A model generated the notes under the pieces. That model had not been told where the DNA came from. It searched no databases and saw only the letters and a list, made by a program, of their open reading frames with translations. 64,000 bases of DNA from Anopheles merus (taxonomy: Eukaryota; Arthropoda; Insecta; Diptera; Culicidae). Made by a program: the position numbers and the translations under genes. Numbering within the stretch: position 1 is the first letter of the stretch; the number at the start of each line of letters is the position of its first letter. Of the stretch, positions 37,401 to 50,900 are shown in pieces. The stretch spans positions 49,397,697 through 49,461,696 of the forward strand of contig NC_054084.1 of assembly GCF_017562075.2 (NCBI RefSeq), given 5' to 3'.

Positions 37401-39308
37401 ACACCACCATACACGCTTCGGTTCGGCCATGGCTGGCGCTGCTGCCAGAGCAATAAAGAGAATCTTTTTGAAACGCATCCAAATAGCACCACAGGAGGGG
37501 AACTACGCGGGAGAGCAAACGGAAGATGTACAACCCATGAAAAGTAAACAAAAGTGAGCAATATTCCGAGAAAACCACTTAACACGTCAAGCATAAATTT
37601 GAACAAAGCCCAAACGAAGCCGCACACACCAAACAGACCCGACTCGGCACAAACACAATTGCACCCAGGCGGAAACGACGGTGATGATGCTCGCTGGCTC
37701 GTTATGTGCGTACTTTGTTCACACCCGGGGTGCTCGAGCAAGGGAAAAAACTAACACGGCCACCTCGAAACGTACCCCTTGATGTGTCGTTTTGTGGCTC
37801 GTTTATTGTTATTATTATTTTTGCCTCTTTCACGACCCCCGCGAGCAGCGGTACCACCCAGAAGCAGCATCTGGGGCTGTGAAGCGGATGCTGTGTAAAC
37901 TCATACTAGTGAATTCACTGTTGACTTTGATTTGACGAACGCATGCACCCCGTGATCTACGGCAAATTGACAGATTTCGCGACGATTTGTTGCACGTTGC
38001 AGTTTGTCCTCTCCGGGTTGGGAACTCTAGTCGGTGGCTTCAAAAAGACAGCTAACAGCCAAACTTAGACGCACTTCTATCCTCTACGCGTTGCGTGCCC
38101 AGTTTGATCGACACGCAAACCATATTTGAGCTCGATGCTCGGCGTATGGAACGTATACGTTTTGCATTCTTCTTCAACCGTGTCTTATAATTGTATCGAC
38201 AACGTATCATTACTTGGCGTGGTTGCTATTTATTGTGAAGCCCAGCGAGCAATTTGCTTCTCATATAAACCCTTCTTATAATAATGGAATCTGCATGATA
38301 CGCTATATTATTACAGTACTACAACAATTATACTCATTTATGTAGTGCGTATAAAATACACACGGGAGCACACCTTTATTATCCATCTATTCAGTATTTA
38401 GCATGGCAGTAATGATCAGTACGATTGCGATCAATCTGCATGTTATTCTAATAATTACTCATATTTACATTACATTTATATTACATTTATTACCCCGTTC
38501 GTTATGAGAGGACGAGAACAAAAATATTTATGTTTGTTTCGGACTTGTTCTTACTAAAACAACAAAATCTCTTTTTTAAGTATAAAATGACCACTACATT
38601 TTTGTAAATAAGAAAAAAGCATTACTTAATGATAATCGTTATTATTTTACTGATTTATTTTTATGGAATTATTTATCAGTTATTATGACCATCATAAATA
38701 TACAAACACTGCATTTATTTCATTATGTTAATAATTTATATTATTTTATTAATCAAGCTTTACTTTCTCTATATCTCCATCTTGACGTAAGCGATATAAG
38801 CGGAGTTGTTAGAAGTTATTCCCATTCACCTTAAACGTGAATGGTACAATCAATTTACTACCCTGCGCGAAACACAGTTGTCTCAATTTGCATCAACACA
38901 ACCATCGCGCTGCTGTCTTCAACAGTGACGTTCTTTCGGCTTCAATTAATTGTGCTGCTTATTCGAGCATCGTTCGGCGTCATTTACTAGCTGTCAATTA
39001 TTTGCTAAATTTCATCTCCTCACATCGCGCTGGTAAAAACGAAGGAATAGCCGCCACGTCGAACGGCAAGGATCATGAGACTGATGATCGCACCTCTTCA
39101 CAACGAAACGCCCACCCGCTCATCAGATCAGGCATGACCGGAGCCGGCGACCACCGCTACGACGCTTTACGACAAGCCCGTGCGATCTTGAGTGACTACT
39201 TCTACTCGTTCTAGCGTCTTGTTTGTGCCCTTTTCCGTCTGATTGCTGTGTGTCCTTCCATTGCCACTCCGGCCAGACCACTTATAAAAGAAGAGGAAAC
39301 CGCCCAGT
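37401..39308. other. Gene-free stretch right of the zinc-finger gene
   Basis: It is GC-richer close to the gene (to about 38100), then strongly A+T-rich (about 38270-38800), then GC-richer again from about 38840. An open frame at 38837-39214 has a protein-like C-terminal third (GMTGAGDHRYDALRQARAI) but no recognisable family. Confidence 0.5.
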
Positions 39309-39518
39309 TCTGCCCCTGCCGCTAAAGACCTCGCTGATACCTTAACCAAGCTCGCTGTAGACGCATGGATGAAAGATTACATGCCCAGAGAGAATGAAAT
39401 GCTGCAGATTGGAGTGGAAAATAACACGATTCTGACAGCAAAATTACACTCGATTCCGACAGTCGGACATGCAGCTCAGATTGCGATAGATTGGGTTGAG
39501 GGTCTTTATGCCGGTTAG
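39309..39518 (+). CDS. Possible exon or gene fragment of unknown function
   Basis: A 69-codon stop-free stretch ends in TAG (39516-39518). It follows a possible splice acceptor (CCGCCCAG, ending 39307); the in-frame TAA lies just upstream near 39282. It encodes a protein-like sequence rich in alanine, leucine and charged residues, including DLADTLTKLAVDAWMKDYMP and, later, QIAIDWVEGLYAG. I do not recognise a family. It has no ATG at its start (the first methionine is about residue 21) and no clear partner exon. Open stretches of this length occur by chance in 64 kb, so it is only a candidate. Confidence 0.2.
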   Translation, partial: SAPAAKDLADTLTKLAVDAWMKDYMPRENEMLQIGVENNTILTAKLHSIPTVGHAAQIAIDWVEGLYAG

Positions 39519-42500
39519 TTGATTTTTTCTGCCTTTGCTATTTTCTTTGCTTTCCACTTTGCTTCGGTCCTCTTGGTGTTGAACGCGGTGCACAAGGGTG
39601 CCTTTTTCTTGGCAGCCGATGCTTTCCGCTAACAGTTTACACGCAACGAAGAGGAACAGCATAGACAGCGACTCCTTTCTCATGGGTTTGGGTAATGGAA
39701 AAATGATGAGAACACTTGAGAAAACAACACAAAAAAGAACCGTCGTTTCATTGTATGGACCAATTCAAATTGAGCCAAGGTGACGGAAGCTCACTGTTTT
39801 ACTCAAATTAACACCACCGGCTTATGAAAGGATCCATTAATCTTCCATTTCGTTTTGTTGGTTACGTTACATTTTAATCAACAATTTGAGGTATCTATGG
39901 CCAGATGATTGAATTGTTGATTTACTTTACCAAATAAGTAGAACAGGATTGTCTAAGTTTTCGATTTTTAAATGATCTTGTTTGAAATGAAACAAAAGGT
40001 TTATACAAACCATCACTATAGCTTATTATATTTAAATTTTATTTTATTCTGAGATATCATGCATCCCGACATTGAACGGAACCAAATACCACGCTTTCTC
40101 CCTCATCAACTCGATGTGCTCACCCATGAAGGTGTACAATTATGTCCATTTTGTGATCTTTTGGTATCATTTGAGAAGAACACAACGATATAATTAAATC
40201 GCTGTGCTGGGCTGAGGGTGGCAACGGTCCATAATTATTTTCCATTCAGCACTCAGACAGTACTTCCTTTCCACACCCAATTTATGAAACGGGCCGCCAA
40301 ACACCATTCTCTTGATTATGAGAACTAGCCACTGCTAGCACGTTCGTCTTTCATTCACCAATGCAGGCACCAAGGAGTGTACCAAGGGCGGTCCTGTGAA
40401 GAGGTCCTCGAGGAAACACCACCGGTTTTCCGTCTACCAACGCGTGTTTAATGTTGCTTTTCGGCTTTGCCCTTGGCCCCTGTACCGTGGATTGAAAATG
40501 TTCGTTTGGCATTTCTTTCGCACCACCCATTTGGGTAGCGTTGGACCGCCCGTAGTGTAATTATATTTTCTTTCCAATCGAAAAGCGCTGCAAGAGGCAC
40601 TCGATAGAGATCCAAAATCTAAGAAACAATATTTATTCTGCACTTCTAATGTAGCTGCCGATTGCTGCTGTCGTGTTTGCGCAAAGAATACACAGACACA
40701 CATATTTACCAAGATTAAAGAAGCATTCATAAATGCACTCGTTTTAGTGTGCGCTATGATTTCACACTATAGGGCATATGTTTTATTATTTAATATTATG
40801 ATGCATATATCACATGTTGCTCAAAGTAATTTCATAGATGAAAATAATTCACATCCAGTATTATGTCAGCAGTATACTTTATATCATACACATAAGAGTA
40901 GCTATATGTATAAAATCAAACCGCAAATTCATTTATATCACATCTACTAACATCTAACCATAACGAATCGGCAAACTAAATATTTATTGTACGACTAAAC
41001 CACAAGAAGATTTTTTTAGATAAATTAACCTAGGGAATCTAAGGAACGATCTAGAAATAGTAAAATAGAAAAATAGCTACAGTCTGAACTCATTGGTTGA
41101 ACTTCGATTTCCTGTCAAGCATTGAATATGTGCGTTTTAGTTAACAAGTTATTTTCCGTACCAAAACTTCCTGATTTTCTTCTGGGAAAGCATTGATATT
41201 TTCAGAAACCGGGTTTCCCATATCAACGCATGATTTTTAATGGAACTGTTAGCGAACTAGCGAGCGTTTAATTAAATAGCATACCAATTACTGAATTCTG
41301 ACTGTAGTTCTATTTATTAGACAGACTTATCTCATTTCTTTTCTCTTTTTTCATTTATTTATCAACAGATTGATTTCAACTCGCATAAAATAATAGTAAA
41401 AATCAATAAAATCAAAGTATAATAAACGCTCAAACGGGACTGACAGCGTGAGGGCAACAATCAAAACAAAAAACGTTATCTTCTTCACTATTGCTTTCTT
41501 TGCAGCAGCAGTGGAATCCACTGTTTCATCATGTTTGTTAAAAAGGTAAATTTAGAAACGCTTACATCTCTTACCTTGGTGCTGCAAAGTATGGTATGTA
41601 TAGGACCTCCATTCTCTCTAAAGTCCCGACCAATAAACAAAATCCAAACTCTTTAATACGTCTCGTCGTAAAGCAGAAAACCACTCTCATATAGTGGTCA
41701 TATTTTATTTGCTTGTCGCTGCCGGGGTAATTATTTTATAAATTAATGTCACTCGTGCCAACATCTTAGGATCTCTAGCGTGTCGAGCGGTGACGGGGCG
41801 AGCGAACTGGCAGAGGGAAAAGGAAGGTTGCTACGTTAAGCAAAAGAGACCATAAATCTAGCGAACTGTGTTTGAGTGCGGTGAAGAACAACAGCATCGC
41901 ACCCACGACAGAGGGCGTAATCGCGCTAGTAATGTGCGCCAGTTTTCATGGTCCAAAATGGCGATAAAAGAAATTGCACCACGTCCATGGCAACGGCAAT
42001 GGGAGCAATAATAACGATTATATTAAGCAAAGCTGCAGTGACGGCAGTAGAAATTGTCTTATACTGATCATTAAACTGACTGAGAGTGAGATATCATTTA
42101 GGAAAATTAAATGCCAGATATGAGCACCGCACGGGGAACGGAAACCAATAGCCGTGTGGCCGGAACACAAACCCAGCCGGTTTCGTACTACCATGCGCGG
42201 TGCGGAGGGTGTGAGCTAAAGCTACTCATTTTTCATCAGGTTTACTCGCTCTGGCTTCGTAACGAGGGTGAGATAATGGCGCACCGTTGGAAACGGATGA
42301 AGTTGTGTAGAGTTGAATTTATTGTTATGATCAGTTAACATGGTGCTCACTTACTCACATGCCTGCTTACTGGCTTCTTTTACCTTCGGCATCTACAGCC
42401 CCTACAGTCATCGCGCACCTAAGGTACAGACTGCAGGAACAGCAAACGAGCGGTGGTGTGTGACATTAAATGGATTTTTTCCCCCGCTGCTTCGCCACGA

Positions 42501-44370
42501 CACGAAAACAATTTACTTTATGCGGTTTTATGGCGGCATCGAGCGTACCATGTTTATATATGGTTTAGCTTGTGTAACATTAATCAACCCATAAACAGAG
42601 TCTGCGTTTCGCGCTTACCAGTAGAACCGGAGCGTCAGAGTCTACAAAGTTTTGGAATGAAATTATTTTCCATATTCAGCCACTAGACCCTTACGATAAG
42701 ACGTCGGTCCTTTCTTGTGTGATTGGTTGGATGTGACGAATGGAATTACCATTCAAACGAACCTATGTTTGTATGCTTTTAATATATTTGATCATCTCAA
42801 TCAGTTTGAACCATCATTGAAATATGTAGAGCAAAGTGTTGGCAATATCCAGATTCAGACAGTATAAATTAAATTAACAAATACGAAGAAAGTATTTGCG
42901 CACCAAAATTGGTCAAAATGAATAATCGAATAAATAAACTCGTTAAAAAATATGCACCCGAATTGAATGTTCGTTTATTTAAAAAATAAATGCTATTATT
43001 TCAAATATATTTTTGGAGTAAACTGTTTTCACGAGTTTCAATTAAAAAATAATTTTTCAAATGCCGTTAAAGTGCAAAGATCGCCAGTCTAGATGTATTA
43101 ATCAGGGTAACGGCCTTTCCACATTTGAACGCCAATTTGTAGCTCCAAGAAAGAAGGAGATTGAAATTGTTTGAAAAATGGTCGGCCGTCTGTATGAAAA
43201 AGCATGTGATTTATTTATTAACTCATGGTCGCTCAAATGGCACAGCACAATCCCAGTCGGTGTAGCAGTGCCTAAACAAAACACAGCGCCAACAAAAACT
43301 GCAGTGCTAATGTATAGATGTCATACTCACACACTTATACACGCCCATCGAGGCCACAAAATCACGATAAATTGCCATGTGGCGTGCCATGATTCCAAGC
43401 CAGATACGACAGCCAGTAGCAGCAGCAGAAGCATAGTGATGTGAAACGCTACCTCAAGATTTATCGAGCACACGCACAGGTCCGTCGGCGGGTAGGTAGG
43501 AAAGCTAGCTGTCTGTCTGAACTGTCATCGGCATCTTGAGTTTAGAGGGTTTTGTCGAGTGTTTGACCGACCCGACTCCACCACGACAGCTATGGGCCGC
43601 GACGAATACGGCAAGTAAAGCAGTAAAGCAGTGCGACCCATAATTGATCACCACTGCCGTAGTAGTGCATAACGAACATTTAGTCACGCGACGACTCAAC
43701 ACTCCACGGCCAATCTTCCACTACTACCACCTTCCAGTCGTACATTTAAAGCTGTTGGGTTGAAACTTAAACGCGACGGCGGTAACGCCGCAATGGGTAC
43801 GCGGCCGCCGACTGATCGCGGTGATGCATTACCAAGCATCACCATTACGAACTCATTAACTAACATGTCATTTCACTTCGTTAATGCACCTTATCGCTTC
43901 GCGCGAGACCGCTGAAACTGTCAGCAAATTTCACAGCCCTAGACGCATAAATTTATGAATTGAACATCCGGTCCCACTTCGTCATTATCATAAGGCAGCG
44001 TGATGGTGTGCAGCGTTCGGTGCGCAGTTGTCGCGCATCGTGTCGACTACAGTTCAAGCGTGCTGTGCGGCATGCATATGGTTTATGACGCTCATCCATC
44101 AGCTACACTTGCATTTGTTTTCGTTGTTCCCTCGTTCGACGGGTAGGATACTATAGTGATTCCGTGGAATATGATAGGAGCCTAGAGGAATTACAAGCAA
44201 CTATCATCATTAACCATCCAACATTTTTAATACATTTTTGTTTATAAATCTAGTTAACAAAATGTTTTGTTATAGTTTTTTTTTGTTTAAGGAACTAACT
44301 GAAAATCATTCCTTTTGATCATATTGTTTAAAATAGGATGATGTAATTTAACAAATGCTCACTTGTTTAG
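39519..44370. other. Gene-free stretch
   Basis: No gene, transposon or clear repeat was found. It is A+T-rich at about 40750-41450 and 42780-43080, and GC-richer at about 41760-42500 and 43450-44110. Open frames are short and unrecognised. Confidence 0.55.
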
Positions 44371-44553
44371 TGGGCGATTACGTGGTATTTTCGTAGCTTG
44401 CAAGACTTAACATCATGCCCGTCCTGGGCTCAAGCCTCATATGGACCGTCCCTCCGTAGCAAGGATTGACGAAGCGGCTGCGTGGTACTGAAGAAGTTTC
44501 AAAAGCCTGTTCAGGTCGGCATGTCTGGGTAGGACTTTACGCCAACGAGAAAA
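44371..44553 (+). mobile_element. tRNA-derived SINE, copy 2
   Basis: It shares with the other copies ATGCCCGTCNTGGG, TCAAGCC, CCGTAGCAAGGATTGAC, AAAGCCTG and a 3' GCCAACGAGAAAA. It is flanked by ACTTGTTTAG (44361-44370) and ACTTTTTTAG (44554-44563), a 9-of-10 match that I read as the target duplication made by LINE-driven insertion. Box B is degenerate (GGCTCAAGCC). Confidence 0.87.
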
Positions 44554-44970
44554 ACTTTTTTAGAAATTGAAGTAAATGGCTAAACAAATTAAAGCATTTA
44601 ATTTTCAGCCCGTGAGTGAAGGAGCAGCCTGTCATTCTGAATTGACATTTCATTTTTGTTTTTTGTTTTTTTGTTTTTGTTAGTCGAAGTCCCAGCAACA
44701 ATCATCCATAGCCTGATAATCCAAGAAGGGATTATTCGTGGCCTGTAAAATTTCATTTTTGATTTTCGAAACCAACAAAATATTCATCTCATCACTACAC
44801 AAAAAGCATTACAACCAACATGTTGATTCTAGCTCAAACAATAACATGTGTTTGCACTGTCCAATACACTATCAACAGTATTTGTATAAGTATTTTTAAT
44901 TTACAAATTCAACACATGGACGTTACACGTAATAGTCTATTTGAAATTTAAACGAACTAAACATAAATAG
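44554..44970. other. Spacer between two SINEs
   Basis: A+T-rich DNA with a T/G run at about 44653-44682 (ttttt-g repeats). No gene or further element is seen. Confidence 0.6.
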
Positions 44971-45144
44971 TTGGGCGGTCCCGTGCTACAGTCGTCAACT
45001 TGAACGACTCAATAACATGCCCGTCATGGGTTCAAGCCTATAGCGGACCGTTCCCCCGTAGCAAGGATTAACTATCCGGCTTGCGTGGTGATGAATTAAG
45101 TCTCAAAAGCCTATATCGGCCGGCTTATATAGAAGAAGAAGAAG
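44971..45144 (+). mobile_element. tRNA-derived SINE, copy 3
   Basis: It has CGGTCCCGTGCTACAG (box A region), GGGTTCAAGCC (box B), CCGTAGCAAGGATTAACTATC, AAGTCTCAAAAGCC and an (AGA)n tail. It is flanked by ACATAAATAG (44961-44970) and ACATTAATAG (45145-45154), a 9-of-10 target duplication. It is 174 bp, so somewhat shortened in its 3' half compared with the 205 bp copy at 52885. Confidence 0.88.
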
Positions 45145-45154
45145 ACATTAATAG

Positions 45155-46329
45155 TTTTTGTTAATGGAAAGTAATCAGTAAGCTAATAATAAACATCGAC
45201 ATGTACACTGCATGTACAACACAAGGTAAAATACTCCTAAAGAAAAAGAAACTATTGATCTTTCCAAACTGCGTGCTTGCGAATTGAATTTATAGTTAAT
45301 TACTCCAGACTGCCCCATTTACTCTTCCTCCGTTAGAGTTACGTTCTATATTCCGCTTGATAGCACTTAAAAACTAAGAAGATTTTCTTACGCACTTAAA
45401 CGCACTTACTACAACTACTACGAGTTGAGCGAACAAGTACTTATCAACATCAAAAGAAACATCAAATTATAGCTATAAATCATTCATGTTACGTACGTTT
45501 TGGTGGTGGCACCTAAAGCGCACGTAATGGCACGCTCTTATCACACACAAAAAACTAGATTGCCCATGTTCAATCCCTCGAAAACACACAATGATTAGAC
45601 TAACGATCGTCGCTCTGTCGCTTTCATTTTCTTATACAAGATGAATGAACACACATGCAATGTTATCACTAAATAAACCTATATCAAACCTTAATCAAGA
45701 GATGGTTTTGTGCAAGAATAGGTCAGTTGATAAGGATATAAATTGTATTTGCCAAATGCGAAAAGGAGGCGTTTCAGAATAATTGTGCGATTAATAAATA
45801 TTTTTGCAATACATACCCCCTGAGGAGTTTGAAGTTATTAATTATACTCAACTATTTGATTTTTCTCGTGAAAACGGCCATGGTACATCACTTAGTATCA
45901 GTTACTTACGATAGTAGTTCTTCATATGACATCCTAAAATCCAATAATTCTCGTATAATAAATAAAATCCAATAAATCCAATTCTCTGCAATATGCACTT
46001 CTAATTACATACAATTTATTTATTTCAAATTCGTGTGGTTTAGGAATAATCAATTAGTAAAAAAAACTGTAAAACCATCCCCATTCCGTAGCTTTAACCT
46101 AACGGAAAGCTGTTAGACAAAAAACGGTATCCATTTAAGTCAGATAATGATAATCTTCGTTCAGTTCATTTAGATATATCAAGCCAGAGACAAATCGAGT
46201 TGTCTAACACGGATCATAGTAGAAAATCAGTATTTTTCTTTTTCTCTAACACTCGAGTCACATCCGGGTCGAACCTGTCTTACAACAACAAATCATGTGA
46301 ACTTCTTTTATTACACTCAAAATCACATT
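45155..46329. other. Gene-free A+T-rich stretch
   Basis: No gene or repeat is supported. The short open frame at 46200-46397 crosses the edge of the next mobile element and is not a gene. Confidence 0.55.
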
Positions 46330-46331
46330 TA

Positions 46332-47268
46332 GGGGAATGTAGGACGAAATGGTCACTTGCATTATTAGCAACTTTACAGGGTTATAATGTCTTCTAATTA
46401 TTGTAAAACATAAAATACAATGTTTAAAGCCCACTCTAAACGTTTCATTATCAAATTTTGGATTAAGAAGATTTTAAAACAATTGATTGAACTATCAAAT
46501 AAAATGTGTGTTCAAAACAATGTAGTTTTCACCATCTCGAAAATAAGCTTTCGTAAAAATTTAACAATTAATTAGTGAAAATAGGATGAATATCCAGGCA
46601 TATGATATTTATATATGATTAATGTGAAAAAAGTAGCCATTTTAATTAATGTAAAGTTTTTCAAATAAAAGCTTGTAAAATGTTTCGCTTCGGGCAAAAT
46701 GGTCGTTTCAGCTTGGGGCAAAATGGTAGACAGGAGCAACATGATGAGGTTATGGTGTAAGCTAAGGTCGCTACAATATATTTGTTTTACATAAATAAAA
46801 TTATTCTATATGTATACTCTATCGACAAGAAAAATTACAGAATACACGTACATTATAGAAAGGTTTCAGCATTTTACTAAATTATTTAACAAAACATTGA
46901 AAACAAAACTTAAATCAATACTCTCACCACTCTACCAAACTGCAAGAACTTAAACCAAAGCTAATGTTGCAGCTCAATTTGACCCTTTGTTTTGATATGT
47001 TTCGTCATTTGGCGTATGATCATTTTGCGCCATAACGAGACCCCCACAATTTTTCACAACTTTTGATGATGATTTTTTAATTTAATTTGTTCACTTATAT
47101 TTGTTATTCAAGCGTTTATTTATTTTATTTATTTTATTTATCAAGTTGTTGTTTTTCATGAATAAGATGTTGAAGCAACGATTGTCGTCAAAATATCAGT
47201 GTAAAGTGATTTACCGAAAAGGATACAGAGCAAAATCCTTAACAGTGCCATTTTGCCTCGCTTTCCCC
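46332..47268. mobile_element. TA-type MITE, second copy of the GGGGAAAGCG family
   Basis: The right end, read in reverse, is GGGGAAAGCGAGGCAAAATG and continues to a TGTTAAG shared with the left end of the element at 10442. The left end is more diverged (GGGGAATGTAGGACGAAATG). TA flanks both ends (46330-46331 and 47269-47270). Inside are further copies of the terminal phrase (46691-46705, 46715-46726, and reversed 47021-47033). At 937 bp it encodes no transposase. The interiors of the two copies do not obviously align. Confidence 0.72.
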
Positions 47269-47298
47269 TACTGTTAAACTACAACATTTCTATATTAA

Positions 47299-47953
47299 CA
47301 CCTTGAGCGCCATGGCTATCATGTATGATTGCCAGTTATGTTTCCTGGGGGCCATGGCTATCATTTTTGATAGCTAGGGGTTACTGTACTATTAATTTAA
47401 TTCTAATTTTCTTCTGAAATATAAACCGTATGATAATGAAATTGTGAAATAAGATGCAAAAAATACTAATGACCTTCCTTTTTGATATTTAATATTCTGT
47501 TTCCTTTTGAAATGAATAATCCATTGATTATTCCCATACATGGTCACAATTCTAAAATAAAAATAAATTCTTTTAATTCCTCTGGTGGTAACATATATTC
47601 TAGTAATATTTTGAATTTCCAAACTATCAAATAGAAAGCAAATAAAAATAACAATATTAACTAACTGTAAACCTACATTGTTTATATGGTCGTTATTTCG
47701 CTATCCATTTCATCAATAAAACAGGTAGTTGAAATACTGCCCATATACAGCATAAAAATCGGAACATAACATGGGAAAACCACAAGAAAACATTAAAAAG
47801 CCATATTAACATTCATTGATTTCACCGCGTTTTAGTTTGTTTATATTTAATTACAGTTCCCCGGGGAACAAGGCTATCGATATACGATAGCCATAAAAAA
47901 TGCAAACAAAAAGTGCAGGAAAACATAAACATAAATGGTCTGGCACTCAAATG
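47299..47953. mobile_element. piggyBac-like MITE with TTAA duplication
   Basis: TTAA lies at both ends (47295-47298 and 47954-47957). The left terminus reads CACCTTGAGCGCCA and the right, in reverse, CATTTGAGTGCCA. A TTAA target and short termini of this shape are typical of piggyBac elements. Three hairpins of the same motif lie inside: GGCTATCATGTATGATTGCC (47314-47333), TGGCTATCATTTTTGATAGC (from 47355) and GGCTATCGATATACGATAGC (from 47872). There is no transposase in its 655 bp. Confidence 0.75.
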
Positions 47954-47957
47954 TTAA

Positions 47958-50900
47958 GCAACAAATAAAATAAATATTTAAAAAAAAACCTTAATATCTG
48001 GAGACTGCTATAAACTTAGTCATGCCAAGGTGTACATAAATATATTAAGAATATTTTATATTTGACCTAAAGCTGCCATTCACTTTGTCCCTTCAAATTG
48101 TCGCATGACCTTGTCGTTGCTTTCAACCAATCAGTTATTGATTTCACAATTTCACGTTTTTTCTAAACAGAACCATGTGCATCCATCTCGTGTAAACAAA
48201 AATTGTTTTTGGTACAAACAAATCAAAGAAGATTGATTGAAGATCTTTAACTTTGAGCGTTTACCGTTTGAAACATCACTACATCCCTCCATTGTGCTTA
48301 AGGTCATACTATTTCAGAAACCTTAACGATTTGACAACAGTGAAAAATTATTATTTTTCAATGTATTCTACACCCGTGCCGCAATGATCTCAGTATGACC
48401 TAATGAACTGACCATTTGTCTGACAAAAATATCCCCTAAAAATCCATCCGAAGTGTCTCAGATGGTCGTCATCAATGTCGACGGGGTGACAAGCAAGGAC
48501 AGTCTTCCAGTCGCATGGTCACATTTAATTTTCATTGCAATGTATGCGAGTAGAGCCTCCCGCAGAGAGCAAATGATCAATCCTAGGGAAACCTGGAAAA
48601 CATTTGGTGAAATTCAATAAATCACACTGCAAGGAGCCATAGCAGCATGAGACCACAGGACACTGGTGCAATAGTGGTACCAAGGGACAGGGATTTATAA
48701 ATAATAGAAATATTACCAGATCCCTCCTCATGAAAGAGCCCGGTCTTTTGTAACCGTTTATTGGTGCTCTTTTTTTACATTGATCGTTATCGACTACATA
48801 CGGGGAATTTAGAACAATGTTTTGTATAAAATTGGACAGATCGGTGGCATGTAAACCCACCTCGATAATGGAAAAAATGCACTATGAAATATATCACAAA
48901 ACGTACCAGCCAGAGCCTGAGAGATGTACAAATGTGGGTTTAATTTATTTTCCAAAATACATTGCACGGTGTGTTAAAAAAAGAAAGTGAAACATCTCGC
49001 ACACCATTAAGCTTGCACCCCATGCCTAACAAAAGCGAAGAAGGTACCATTGAAAATAAATAGGATGAAAACTGGTCAATATGAATCGCAAAACCCAAAA
49101 AAGCAAACTGTTCAAGGCCGTTTTAAAAGCGGCAAACGTCTTCAATACGATCCGAAGGTTATAGAATCGTTTATAACTCAGCACGATCTTCTAGTGTCCC
49201 TCCAAGAAGGATTCAATAATAGAATCAGTTTAATTGCCCCCAATTTATCGTCCAAGTATTCTGGGCTTTTAATGTGCAATAGCTTCTTCAGTGTAACATT
49301 GTGTTCTTTTATCATTACCTACTTTTACCAGTGCATTCAACACACTGTTTAGGCCATATTCTTGTACTCGCGTGGATTGACAGTAAATATTTAATGACGC
49401 TAAAATAACTTTAACGACACGGCAATGACACCGCTCAAGGACATTGAAAGTATCATATGCATGCAAATAGAGTAATACAGAAGGACGTATTTTAAAACTT
49501 TTATAAATAACGCTTATGTCTTGCCACACCCTTTTTCATTTAGATACAGTACATTGTAGATCTATAATCATATTACATTAGACATATACCATATGTTCTT
49601 TTAGGTCATGATGTACACTCTGAATTAGAAAAGATAATCGTACCTGTAAGGTGTCATTATTGTAAATCTTTATCATAACGAACTATTCGTTATAGTTAAG
49701 GTCTCATTTAAACTCCATAAATTATAATGTCCTTAACTTATTAAATCTCATCTACTACGATCCTGCTACGATCTAATGATCCTAATTCATGTTATATGCA
49801 TTTTCCAAGCCACATTTTTTTCAAAACAAACACATAGTTATTTTAGAACCATTTATTTTTACTATCATCCCATCTTCATTGTCTTCCATAGCCACAGTAC
49901 TCTAATGCTGATGTTAATGATGCAGATAACGATGATTATGATCGATCGATGAGCTACCGTAATTAAAACATCTTTTATCCCGTGGATTGCCTGTCCAAGA
50001 CCACTCACTTAGTCGATCGAAGGCATTCCGCGCGCACATGAAAATATTACTGCGCCACGGGAGGAATGACAAGCGAGCTAAAGTGTGCGGACGAAAAAGG
50101 TGAAAATCCATCGGTCAAACAATGTGACACCATGTGTCTTGGCAGTAATTAAAAATGCCAAACGAGCGAACGACACCGAACAACACGGTGGGAGCTGCAG
50201 TGCTTCAGATTCCATCATTCACTGTGGATGGTGGATGGCAACGGATGGATGGAGCTGAGAACAAACTGAACAAACACCAACCAGACGACACCAGTGCGCA
50301 CCATTTGAAAGAAAAAGCCGTCGATTAAAAAACCAAAACGTCTCACCACTTGACTGTTGACTGTCACCCGCTTGTTATTCACCGGAAACACCCTGTCTGT
50401 CATTCCACTAGCGAAACGGTGAGTACGCGCATGTTTGCCCGTACGAGTGAGTGTGTGTGTTTTTGTATGTGTATCCCTACGTGTGCATTTTTGCTTACAG
50501 TAGATTGAAGATAAATGCATGCTGTGTGTCCCTGGCGATGGATGCTATGCCTGCTTGGACAGTGACAGGCGGGAAAAGCTGAGAAACTGACAAGGCACTC
50601 AGCAACCGGGCACTGCCTGTTCGCCAGAACAAACCCAACCGATATGTATTCTTTTGTGGATATTTGCGGCTATGGAAACGTGTGCGAGGTCGCAACAAAG
50701 TGAAGGTTTGCGAGCGGGTCCGTGCAGCCCTGCGCTGGAAAAGAAACACAAAAAAATGAATGAAACATGACTTGAATTTGTGCGACGAAAGAAATGTGTC
50801 TGTCTTTTCCATTCGTCACATGTCAAATAAGATGAATGACTGACAATTTCAAGAATGATTTGATAGATTTTCCCCCTCCGTGTACACAATAAGCCGATTA

